DNA of 64,000 nt, taken from Bagarius yarrelli (taxonomy: Eukaryota > Chordata > Actinopteri > Siluriformes > Sisoridae). Below the pieces are notes generated by a model, which was not told the DNA's origin, searched no databases, and was given only the letters and a program-made list of their open reading frames with translations. Positions within the stretch are counted from its first letter, which is position 1. Each line of letters starts with the position of its first letter. The position numbers were made by a program, and so were the translations under genes. The stretch spans positions 5,545,668 to 5,609,667 of the forward strand of contig VCAZ01000015.1 in assembly GCA_005784505.1 (NCBI GenBank), given 5' to 3'. Shown piece after piece: positions 11,140 to 22,700 of the stretch.

Positions 11140-13185
11140 TTAGTTAGCAGTTTGCATTGAGATCTTCACAGCACCTTCAAACCAAACTTTCTCCACCTGC
11201 TCCTTTCCTTTTTCCCACAGAAGCTGGAGGAGTTTAATTCCGTTTTTTACCATGTAAACCAGATACTCTTCATTTTCTGGCTGCTGGAGTACTGCAGAAC
11301 GTGTATAAACCAGCGCCTGAGAGAACCGACATAGCACCAGCGTGTACAAAGCATCTCTTTCATCAGCGTTCAGCGGAAAAACGCGCTCGAACCCTGCGAT
11401 CACTGGACCTCCGACCTCCAAGGGATTTGGACTCTCCATCATCATGTGCACAATCACGATCGCCAACTCAAAAATAAAATAACCGCTGCTCATATCGCCA
11501 AAGTCTAGAATACCACTGATCCTGTAACCTGAGGATCCGATTTGGCCCACGAGGGTGTTCATGTTGTTCAGGTCGCCATGATTTACACCTGCAACACAAA
11601 AAAAAAAAAAAAAAAAAAAAATCAATACAGCATCATTTATTAGGGTAAAGATATATTATCATGATATATTCAGAATATCACATACTGGATCGTGTTTAGC
11701 TGTTTACTATGAAAGCACAAACTAAATTGCATTTCATCAGCGTCTCAAGTGTAAGTTACCCCTACAACCTGATATCAATATACCCCATCTCCTGACTTAC
11801 ACTTGCGGAATGAAGGAAGTTTTGGTACCACTTGGTTTTGGTACTGATTTAGAACTTCTTTAATGATGAGCTGCATGGGCTCTCCATCCATCACATAGAG
11901 ATAATCTTCTATCAGAGGAACGGAACACAAATTCCAGACGAAGTTCTTTCTCTGAAGAACACCAAGGTTCTCATGCTCCAGCTTAATTAAAAAACACAAT
12001 TTATTTAGGATAACACTTTACATTATTTCTTTATTTTGCTGTTTTGCATATGTATTCCATTATTAATTTTCACATCTTTACACACTGAAAGTAATTGAGA
12101 CAAAAATCCAGCAGGTTTTTACCCGCAGTAAAATTTGGTCAATGGTGGCAGCCGTTTTTCCCATTTCGTACAGAAGCTGAGGTGTGCAGGTGACTTTTGC
12201 TATTGGAGTTCCGGGCAAATATGTCAGCAAACGCACCAGATATTTCTGCAGGCCGAATCCACAATCTAAGAATCAGAGCGAGTTGTGTGTAATTATTAAA
12301 TCATCATGGGAACTGGAGCTTTTCCTTTTAAGAGCTCAAATGTGAATCAACAGATGAACATCAAAGCTTAATAAGGTGTGTACTTGTGATCTGCAAATAC
12401 AAAACTATCAATGGTGGGGAGTCCAACAGTGCTAAACCTAAACATGTTCTCTGTGTGAGAGGGAAATACATTCTTCCCCTTGTCACAAAAAAGGGTGTTT
12501 GTGAGATCAGGCATGCAGAAGGGAACAAGTAGGGTTTAAATCAGACTATGTAAAAGTTAAGATTGGATTGATTTAACTAATTGATCAGACTAAATTAGGA
12601 AGACTGTTAGGGTGGACAATCGCTGAGACTATAATAACATTAAGAATGAATGCACATTATTGATAAATGTGTTAGAGCCTAAAGTTCAGGCTGTAGTGTA
12701 GGTGGTATAAGACTTAGGGTTTAGAGTGTATAGCTTGGGGTAAAGAATGTAGAATTTTAGGTATACCATTTAGCGTTTAGAAGCTGTTCCCATATACAGA
12801 AAGTAAAACAAAGAAGAGTGTGATGCTTTAGTAAGAACAGAATCCAGTGGTGAGCAGATGTGTGCAGATGTGTTTTACCAATCTCTTCCAGACTCATCAA
12901 CTCCCCTGTGACAGTACACAGAGCCGTTTGAACAGGAAGTCCATTCTGCCGTAAAAAGTTCATGGTGTGTGTCTGTAACTCAAGTAGTTTCATGTTTTTA
13001 CTGTCTATAGAGTTTATGACCTTCAGCACAAAGTCACGACCGTCCACACACACCACATGGAAGTTCTGATCATCGTAACTGGGTAAAGGCTGTATGGTAG
13101 ATAAGGTCAATCCAAAAAGACGTGCAGTGAGTTCTGTCACTTTTGAGTGGCTCAGGTATGGTTTGGACTCTCTCTTTATTGACAT
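11140..13185 (-). CDS. hykk: Hydroxylysine kinase
   Basis: HYKK uses GTP to phosphorylate 5-hydroxy-L-lysine in lysine breakdown. Coding exons: 12879-13185 (ATG at 13185), 12123-12265, 11801-11981, 11140-11588 (stop TTA complement at 11140). Phases join exactly to give 359 residues against 373 in human. The protein has the aminoglycoside phosphotransferase (APH) fold. Exon 1 holds the N-lobe (FVLKVINS). Exon 4 has the catalytic HGDLNNMN, matching HxDxxxxN, followed by ILDFGDM for metal binding, then a helical C-lobe. The last junction splits the Cys codon before VNHGDL. A clean acceptor ends two bases before the ATG, so at least one noncoding 5' exon should lie to the right; I could not place it. 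Confidence 0.93.
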
Positions 13186-13324
13186 CGCTGTAAGAGAAAT
13201 GACATAAAGCTTTTTAAAGTAACATTGCATGTAATAAATGTAAATAAAGCATAAGCCAAAATGTGATAAACTAATAAACTTTAATAACATTTTAATATAC
13301 AAAACTTACAAAACTTAATATACA

Positions 13325-13880
13325 AAATTGTTATTGTCAGGACTATGCCGGGCTGCCAGAGGACAACAGAGAAACTTTAGGTGCCAATGTTGTAGACCAT
13401 TTGCTTAATGTTTATTTATGTTGTCTGTGTCTTATCATGTCTTGTTATTAGTTAATTGTTCTTTCATTGTGTTCAGGTGTTTCTTGTTTAGTAGTTTGCC
13501 CCCCCCCCATTAGTTTGTGCTTTTATACACTCGTGTTTCAGTTTGTCTTTGTCTTGCATTGTTTCTTGTCTATTTTTATGTTCATGTCTATGTCAGGTTA
13601 TGGTTCATATTCAGTTTCATGTTCACTTTATGTCAGGTCGAGTTTTGATATGTTAGTTTTTATGTTTTTGTGTTTTCCGTGTTCATTGATTTGTTTGTCT
13701 TTTTCCTTTGTGATTTCTTTAATAAACTGCACATGCATTCAAATCAACCCGATGACTCTTAACAGGGAGCAGGACAGACAAGTTTATGGAGCAGTTTTTT
13801 TTTCTCTCTCTCTCTTGTCTTGCCAAGTCTATCATGGATTATATTAAGGGAATGAAACCCATTTAACTCCAGTAGGGAGA
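13325..13880 (+). mobile_element. Possible solo LTR or retroelement piece
   Basis: The stretch begins near tgtcaggactatgccgggct, has T-rich sequence with many tcatgtc/ttcatgt repeats and an aataaactgcacatgc segment like the poly(A) region of fish retroelement LTRs. No flanking duplication was found and no second LTR is present, so the class is a guess. Confidence 0.3.
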
Positions 13881-13884
13881 ACAT

Positions 13885-14130
13885 TTGCTGATCTGGAGAC
13901 CAGTAAGGCCTGGGTGGATTTTATTTTATAGCATAGCAAGAGCAGACATTGTGGCCCATGTGGAGTGGGTGATGGTGAACAATGGTTCACCATTTACCCT
14001 GCAGCCAGCCCGAACCTGTTCATGCCAGCTAAGCCAGACCTCGCCAAGCCTGAGACAGCGCGCATCGTGCCCATTAAGCCGTGCCTGCCCTGCCAGAGAC
14101 GGGGCACGCCGTGCTATAAACAAACAAATC
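13885..14130 (+). pseudogene. Decayed retroelement coding fragment
   Basis: One frame reads QPEPVHAS then broken Ala/Pro/Lys-rich repeats with stops. Similar Pro-Glu-Pro-Val-His repeats occur in fish retroelement polyproteins. It follows the LTR-like stretch, which fits a truncated element. Support is weak and there is no intact frame. Confidence 0.25.
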
Positions 14131-14144
14131 AAAATGACTAAAAA

Positions 14145-14325
14145 CAATATGTCCCTGGCACAGCAGAGGATGATCAAACAATATGGCTCTTGCAAAAAAA
14201 GCAAAGGATGACCAAACATTCCCTGGCACACTAGAGGATACCAACACAATATGTCCCCTGTCACACAAGAGGATAACCCAACAATACATCCCTGACCCAG
14301 CAGGGGACAACAGATGTAAGAGATT
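14145..14325. repeat. About 37-bp imperfect tandem repeat
   Basis: Four to five units of a sequence like acaatatgtccctggcacagcagaggat. Units differ by substitutions and small indels. Confidence 0.7.
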
Positions 14326-14329
14326 AAGA

Positions 14330-15175
14330 GAATAACCTGTTAAACACACACTAAAACAGTGCAAACAACCGTCCCTGTTTAGAAAAAAAAAGAGGATAAT
14401 CTATTAAACACACATTAAAACAGTGTGGTTAACGCCCAAATTTTTTATGTTATCAGAAGATGAGGCTTTCGAAAACGCAACTAAAACCTGTTAAAGAGAA
14501 GAGAACAACAACACATGCACAGACTTGTAGACTTGTTCCTGTCTTCACCCTGAACATGTGAACATGCCCATTTTCGAAAAGATAAAAATATGAGACAGAT
14601 TATTGTCATGAAGACATGAATGCCGTTGTTCTTTATAACACAAACGTTTTAACACATTTAGGTTTAGCCTAAAATCATTAGGGCTTAAGGTGATCTCCAT
14701 GTATGAATCCATCAAACTGTTCATTTGTTATAATTGCTATGAATGTTCATTCTCATTTTTTGAAATGGAAATGTCCTAGCCTTATAAGAAGTTGCCCTGA
14801 TGTTGTTGGGAGTGCATACGGGCACATACACACTACCGATATACATAATAAGCAGCTGTGATAAAATTCGAGTGAAGAGTATGTAGAGAATAGGGTTAGG
14901 TGGAGAACGACGATTCGCTGTGGCAACTCCTAAAAGGGAACAGCCGAGAGGAGAAGAAGAAGCTGTGATGAAATTCTTGCAGAAAATTCAGCAATGATTT
15001 TCCGTAAAAATTGAACTCTCTTTTTTTTTTCAATAAGTTATACTTATAAAATGTATGTGATTATTTTCAACTTGAATATTTTGTTTCATTATTAAGATTC
15101 GACAAGTGCATTTTAAACAGTTTCTTCTGTTAAAGAATAAAAAAAGGAAAAAATAAGAAGCTTTGCTAATTTCCA
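14330..15175. other. Intergenic stretch, no gene seen
   Basis: AT-rich. Around 14860-14960 it carries a degenerate match to a common fish non-LTR element 3' end (cgctgtggcaactcctaa followed by a purine-rich tail). Nothing else was recognised. Confidence 0.5.
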
Positions 15176-15181
15176 CAAAAC

Positions 15182-15280
15182 GTCTTGGACACATACATAC
15201 ACTGACATACAGCCACTGACATACAGCCTTGGACACATACATACACTGACATACAGCCTTGGACACATACATACACTGAC
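15182..15280. repeat. 30-bp tandem repeat, about three units
   Basis: The unit is like cttggacacatacatacact followed by gacatacagc. Confidence 0.9.
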
Positions 15281-15778
15281 AAATTTATAGTTTATCTATA
15301 AACAGATTTCATTATACTACAAGTCATTAGAGATTTAATAATTAATTAAGCTGACTTGCGTGTTTAATCTAGGACATGAAATTAGTGTATGCAAATAGAA
15401 TAAAAACAATTTCTTACCTAGTTAGTAAGTTAAACCCTGTTTAATAAATGAAGATGAGCACTAAGAATCAGTCTGTACACAGATGAGGAACAAATCTTTC
15501 AGCCTATTCATTTCCTATTTTACCGATACCCACACCCACACATGTTGTCTGTCTTATGGGTAAACAGGGCGGCCCTAAAAAGGAGCTGTATATAAACTCA
15601 GCCCTTGGTATTTTTTTTCAGTGAAAACTATTGATTTAATTTAGCTATTGTTTATAAAAGAAAAACAAAAATGCAACATCCACAAAGAAATGTTTATTAG
15701 CACCACAAGAGTAGCTCTTTGAGTATTTTTTTTGTGTGCCTTCCCAAGATTTGCTTTGTCTGACTCCACAGTGGGTGA

Positions 15779-16590
15779 AGTCAAGTCAAGTTTCCTTTAT
15801 TTATATCGGCGCTTTTAACAATCGGGATTTTTTTCCCGCAGCTTTACAGAATTACATCAGAAACGACAATATTAAACATTTATTAAAACACTCAATTTAA
15901 TTGATATATATAAATTAAAAGTCCCCAACTAAGCAAGCCAGAGGCGACGGCGGCAAGAAACCAAAACTTAATCAGTGACAAAATGGAGAAAAAAACCTTG
16001 GGAGAAACCAGGCTCAGTCTGGGGGTCAGTTCTCCTCTGACCAGATAAACCAGTAGGTTACCCATACTGCAGCAAAGTTTTAGTGGTCTGTGGATGGCCA
16101 TTAAGAAGACAAGAAATTACTAAGAAACTGCCTTATTGTCTCCAAGTGATGGCGGCAACGGTGAGCTTGGAATGACAAAGAATCAGACGTGTTAGTGTAG
16201 ATGCCATCCGACTTATAATATACATATATATTGTGTTGTTGGTGGTGTTTCCCGGTTCCGGTTGACCTGATTATTGCAGGCTGATAATCCTTTAAGGGAT
16301 TTGAATAATGAAAATGTGTGTGTTATGTGTAGGCCAGGTTAAAGAGATGTGTCTTTAATCTAGTTTTAAACTGGCAGAGTGTGTCTGCCTCCTGAACAGT
16401 GCAGGGTAAATCATTCCAAAGTTTAGGCCCTAGATAAGAAAAGGATCTATGTGGAGGACTATAAGAGGATAGGAGCTCACTCAGGTACTGAGGTGCTAAA
16501 CGATTAAGGGCTTTATAAATAATTAACAAGATTTTAAAATCCATTCGATATTTAATAGGAAATACTATGTTTTGGACCAGCTGGAGTCAG
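15779..16590 (-). mobile_element. LINE 3' end (copy A), minus orientation
   Basis: In minus sense it encodes the end of a non-LTR reverse transcriptase (16544-16323: LLIIYKALNRLAPQYLSELL, then LGPKLWNDLP and FKTRLKTHLF). A long 3' UTR follows, ending in a short TTGAC-type tandem tail at 15779-15793. The block is 5'-truncated and has lost about 65 bases relative to copy B at 36370-37250. The tail region resembles L2/CR1-group fish LINEs. Confidence 0.8.
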
Positions 16591-16686
16591 AAAATCTGGT
16601 GGAAAGGTCACATAACTTTTGGACTCATGCTACATTGATTTAATGTTAAGGGACAGGTAGTGACAGGACACATTTTTGTTTTAAAG

Positions 16687-16692
16687 TTTATT
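16687..16692 (-). terminator. Candidate srf poly(A) signal
   Basis: AATAAA on the gene strand, about 190 bases past the srf stop. Other srf genes have long 3' UTRs, so a more distal site is possible. Confidence 0.35.
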
Positions 16693-16877
16693 TAAAAACA
16701 TAAAAAAACAATAATAAAAGACAATGTGCAGTGTAAAAAAATTGAGAATGTGCATATGCAAGTATGTGTATGTGCACGTGTGTGTGACAGAAAAAAAAAA
16801 GGAAGTGGAAAATTTCAGTTGCCAGTCAAACCTGGATGTTTTTTAAACCATGTGCTGTGTTGAAAACAGATTTGAAA

Positions 16878-17054
16878 TCAGTCGGTTTTAGAATTGTCCA
16901 TGTTGACGCCCTGTAACTCCGTCAGTGTGTGTGTGCTGCTGGAGTTTGGTTGATTTATCAACATCTGAAACACAAAGAGTGAAATTAAAAAGTATCTCAG
17001 AACCAATACAGACCAAATGCATCTCTATATATGTATAGTATAGTTTAGTATATG

Positions 17055-17153
<99 letters not shown>

Positions 17154-17162
17154 TATTATACA

Positions 17163-17199
<37 letters not shown>

Positions 17200-19725
17200 G
17201 TACTGTGCAAAAAGTATAGAAAAATATGCTGTAATGTAAATTATTTTCCACAAATATATATTTTGTTTTTTGAAAATCAATTTGCAAAATGCAGTCAGCA
17301 AACAGAGATGCGTGTAAATTGAATCGATATTATGTGACTATCCCTTGGCTTTATTTCTTACACATCTTATGATTATGTATGATTATGTAATTATACCAAG
17401 CAGGTGCTAATGATCAACAATTTTATATTACAAAATACATATAAAATTGATGATTAGCACACTGTGTTTTAAAACCTTTTCCCATTTTCCTCCGCCTCGG
17501 ACCTTTGCTCGCTTTGTTTTAAAAAATTTTTTTTTAGTTGTGCTTTTTAAGCTGTTTCAACGACGCACAAAGAAACAGAATGTTGAGGACTGTGGAAGCA
17601 GTGGTCCTCACAGAGGAACTGGGGCCAAAAAGCTACACCTCCAATCTGAAAACAAGGCGACTAAACAAGGGAAAATGGCAACATGCGCACTCGGTTAACA
17701 AGCTAAAATCGGAACTATTTGCCTCTAGCAGGAGGCAGGTTGTTTGTTAAAAGGTTGGAGAACAGTACAGTACAGTGCTGTCTGCAGACAACAGTAAAGC
17801 ATAGTGGAGATTCCATGTGAGTTATGTTTCTGCAAATGGAGTTGGAAATTGGTCAGGATTAATAGTGCCCTTAGTGCTAAGAGAAACATGTACATGCAGA
17901 CAAGTATCCCTCATGCAACACCAGACCAGACAAGGAGTCCTGGAAGTCAGCTAATCTGCAGGTCTGGATACAGTCTGCAGTCTCTTGTAATTTCTAGAAT
18001 AGAACTAAAATACTGCAATTTGCTCCTGGCAGTTCGTTCGTTTGCAGATGATTCAGAATGCAGCTGCACGTGTCATTTTTGCCTAGCACAACGCTTCCTC
18101 AGATCCACAAAGTACCGTTCGACTAGTCCCACCATCCAGTATCTATGCTGCTCTTTTCAAAAGTTTTTTTGGTTTGTTTCGTGATTTAGCGTACCAGTAT
18201 TGAGATTTTTGATGGGACATTTTTGTATGTCGCTCTGGACAAGAGCGTCTGCTGAATGCTGTAAATGTACTCTCTCTGAGATTACATAAAAAAATATACA
18301 GTAGATCTTGGGCAGTTTTCCAACTTACCTGGAGGGTTCCTTCATAAACCTCTGTTAAAATGTACCTTGAGGAATTATTGTTTGGCAGACAAGATCGAAT
18401 GATTTGATAAGAATTTCTTACCAGTTGTTTTAATTGCTATTTTGTTAATTAATAAAAATAACCTGTTAACACTTTTATTTTTAAATGCATTCTTTTTACA
18501 GATTATTTATTTTATTATTATTTTTTTTACACCTGCCTAAAATGTTTGCACAATACTGGTATACATACAGTCACACAATCTCTCTTTATCTAATTATTCA
18601 CACCTATCACTAAAGCATTATTGGATGTAATTACCGAATGCAGTGGAACAGCAGAGACAGGAATCTGAACCGTTCCGTTAGGAGATCTGAGGAACATCTG
18701 AGGAACTAAGAAAAAAAAAAAAAAAAACACTCAGGAATTACAATGCAAATTCACAAACTACAAATAGACGTAAAACAAACCGTATTACACATAGTGCAGA
18801 GTCTGCGTCTGTGTGTGAAAGTAATGACTCACGAGCATCATGTGCGAGTGTGTGATCCGTTAACGTGGAGGCCGAGTTAGCGCACATTACTGCACTCGGA
18901 CAGATTACATGTCCCGCTATTGAGGATGCTATCAGTGCAGAATGAGTTCCTGTCCAAGAAGAACGAGAAAAGACGTCTGGGTCATGCCAGTGTGTGTTTC
19001 TGAAGCTGTGTGGAAATTTACAAGATACCAGAATACTGGGCAAAATATGCAGTTAATTTCACAAACAGTAAACAAAAGATGACCTAATTTTAGTAGGAAA
19101 CATTACAAAAAGGGAGACGTTGTTACCGGATCCGCTGCTGAAATTCTGCACTTCACTGCCTTCAGTCGACTGAGACACTGCTGTGCCTAAAGGAGAAAAA
19201 GAAAGTTGAAGAGATACACACAGAGAGGGACACACTAGTGAGCACAGCACCCCAATGCTGTTGAGAAACCTTGAGTAGCAAGTTATAACAGAATGTTAAC
19301 ACAATTACGACTTAAGGCTGAACACATACAATAAATTATTTTATGCAACATTCTGGACACAAAAAAACTCTTGAACTAATAATACATGACTCAAACACAC
19401 AGATTTACCAGGAACAAGTGTGAATCCAGCAGGCAACTGCACTACTCCAGCTGCAGAGGTAGATGTCTTCACCAGAGTACCGTTGGACACTGACCAGCAG
19501 GTGGTAGCAGGCGGTGAGATGTCGGTGCGCACCGACAGAGCAGAAGAAGTGGATGGTGTCTCTATGCTGCTGCTCATTATACTAGTTCCTGCAGGTTTGT
19601 TCACTTCCTAAATAAAAAAAAAAAAAAAACAAAAAAAACAAGAGTGGTGGTTAAATTAAATAATATTAAAATGTCACATGTTTATGTTATGTTAAATTTA
19701 TCTTGTATCTGTTTCTTTCCCTTAG

Positions 19726-19795
<70 letters not shown>

Positions 19796-22700
19796 CATAA
19801 CTGAGTTTATATGCCATGTGTGTCCATCTTGGTGTAATTTTTAGACTCCATCTATTTTTTGGTGAGCATGGCCATGATGTCACCTGACATCACATAATGA
19901 CTCATTATGTACTTCTAGTTAGTGTTCCAAGTGTTTTAATATGTCACAAGGCTATTATTGGTGTAGATGTTTTACTTGTCTATTTCATGGTGGGCTATAA
20001 TACCTATCCTGCACTTCTCATTCCCGTCTTTGGATGTTCTCCCTGTGCTTCCGTAGGTTTACTTCAGGTTCTTCGGTTTCCCCCCGACAGTCAAAAAACA
20101 TGCATGCTAGGTTGACTGGTGATTCTAAATTGCCCATAGGATTGAGTGAGAGTGTGGTTGTTTGTACGTGGCCCTGTGATGGACTGGTGACCTTTCCAGG
20201 GTGTACCCCTGCTTATGTATCATCATTATAATTATTATTACTGACAGTGACCTTCACCTCTATGCTGCCGTCACTCTCCGTGACCTGATAGGTGATGTCT
20301 GTCTCTTCGAAGCCTGTTGCACTCATCCTCTGATCCGTGGCCGAGTCCGAGCGCGGTGAGTCGGGTGAGTTTAAACACGTCTGGATCAGTGCCTTGCCAG
20401 TCTCGCTTGTGATCATCGGCTGCAGCTTGCGTGTTGCAAATGTATACACGTGACCCGTCTCACTCGCTACCAACAACAGCACCTGAGTCCCAGTGAGGGT
20501 GGACAGCTCATATGCCTACACGCACAGACAAAGACAAAAATACAAAGTATATAAAGACGGTGCGAGAGTCTAACACTGATATACATGGTCCTGATGCGGA
20601 GCGCCGCATAATTGTAGAGAAGTGGTGCATCAGGAGTGAAAAGTCCTATTTAAGCTGTGGTTGACTTACTTCAAAAGTGAAAGCTCATCTTAGAATGATG
20701 TTGTGAGTCCCACCAAACTAGGATTAAATTTACATAGGATCCTGGATTATATCTTATTTTGAAGATGCTCATCTACGACTGCATTGCTATCCAGATCGGC
20801 CATGACTACGTTTATTTTTTTTTTTCCTCAAAAAAAAAATTACAAATTGTAATTAAAAACTGTTTTTCAACAAACTTAAGGTATAATTTTTTATTTCGCT
20901 TATTTTTGGGTGGGTGTAGTGTTTTTTCTTTCTCAGCCAGTGTGCTTAATTTACCTTTCTACCGTCATAGTTCACTCTTACTTCTGACTTGTTAGTTTTA
21001 CATTATCCAATTTAAGTTACCCCTAAGATTGGCCAAGTTTATCGTTTTATCTTTTTCTTTATTCAAGTTTTTGGCGTTGATGTCCCTTGTTTGCATCTGC
21101 CTCCGCTGGTGTTTTTTCTTTGCTCGCCACCTGTAACGTAAGATCACATTTCGCTCCTATACACACCTGACTCTCGGTTTGGTCTCTGACTTTTGCCTTC
21201 AACTTCTCTGTGGAGAGTAAAGGTGTATTCCAGCATATTTTGTTGCTCTAGGTTCATCATCTTCACCCCACTCCATCAGGCTAGCCTTCACTCGTGGTTA
21301 GTTGATTCTGTCCTCAGAGTGCAGGCACGCCTGTTCACGCACTTGTCCCACGCCCCCAGAGCTTTGTCACCTTGATTTTCTTCGTTGCTGGTGCACAACT
21401 TTGGTTGGTCACGTTTTTCATTGGATTTTTGAAAATATTAAAGTTTTTCTATCCCCTCTCATCCTTTCGCCTCTTCAGTTCTTCCAACATCACTTCCCTC
21501 TCTGGTATAATAGGATGGTTGCAATCCATCGGCCTCTGGGTTATAGGCCCAGCATGCTTCTGCTTGCTTCTACCATCTTTCCTTACACCGTTAATGCAAC
21601 ATAACATACTTGTTTGCTGATGGATGTCGCAGTTTTGTCGTCGGACTTTACAAGGGCTCTCTCTCTCTTTAAACGCTAGGATCGGCAGCAGGCAGCTCTT
21701 GCAGACAAGAGTCAGATTTTCTACATGGCCTCTTGCAACTCCTTTTCCCTCACTTGCCTTTCTTGTTGGCACCCTAGGGCATGGACAGTCTTTCTTCATA
21801 TGGTCTAAATTTTGGCACTTCCAGCTCCTCATTGGTGCTCCCTTGGTTACGGCGCCACACCCTGGACCCCCTCTGTTTTGCTGGTTACTTGTTATGCATT
21901 CTCGTCCTGGCATATGGAAGCAGTTGTTGCGCCATATGTGGCTTCATGGAATTCGCCCACAGGTTAGGCGGATTCACGTCCATGTGAGGCAAACACATGG
22001 GCCCCTTTACTCTCACTAGTTCTCTTTCTAGGCCCAAGGTCAGCTGCTTTACCTGTCCTGGGCTAACGTCACGCTCCTCTCTAAGAGTTTAACAAGTATT
22101 CTCTTACCTTTCCAGCAGAGGCGCTTTCTTCCTCCGTGCCTCCTAAGGTGAATGACCTCAGTCCTGACAGTGTGCGAGACGCTGACCTCCTGGCTGCTGG
22201 CTTGCTAAATACGTTGGAAATTATTTTTTCCTTTTATGCAACTAGTGGGTTTGGGAATATGTCCCTTCTGCTGAGATGTTGCCTTAATATTAGAAGAGTC
22301 TAACAAACTTCTCTTTGCAAGATAATCGCTTGACGGTTGTAACTGTTGGGTTCGCCTCTTAAAGCCTCGCTTTTTCAATGTCGTTTGTTTGTTCGTTACT
22401 CTTTAAATTATTTTTGATCCAAATTTGCTTAGTGGTCTGAGGTCTGTACTTGATGTACCGTGGTGGATTATGGTGATAAACGTGCTAATTAACGTGATCC
22501 CACAAGTAAAGTTCCAGCGCGCCATTTAGTTTTTTTATCCTAGTTTTTTGTTTTTTTAATTACTGTAACAACGGATGTGATCTTGTCTGTTTTTATTTAC
22601 TGGTCGTTAATAGTTGCAGGAACCATCTTTAGTTTCACTTAGATTGTTGTTTATTTTACTATGTTTTGTCGTCCTCTTTAATCAGGGGTGGGTAATCTTG

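Noticed and set aside
13926..14364. Minus open frames of about 100 codons
   Set aside because: They cover a decayed retroelement piece and a tandem repeat. No domain is visible.
16878..16964. Apparent frameshift in the last srf exon near the CACACA run
   Set aside because: A recount of the CA run gave ten bases, so the frame continues through THTLTELQ to NSKTD and a stop. The exon is intact.
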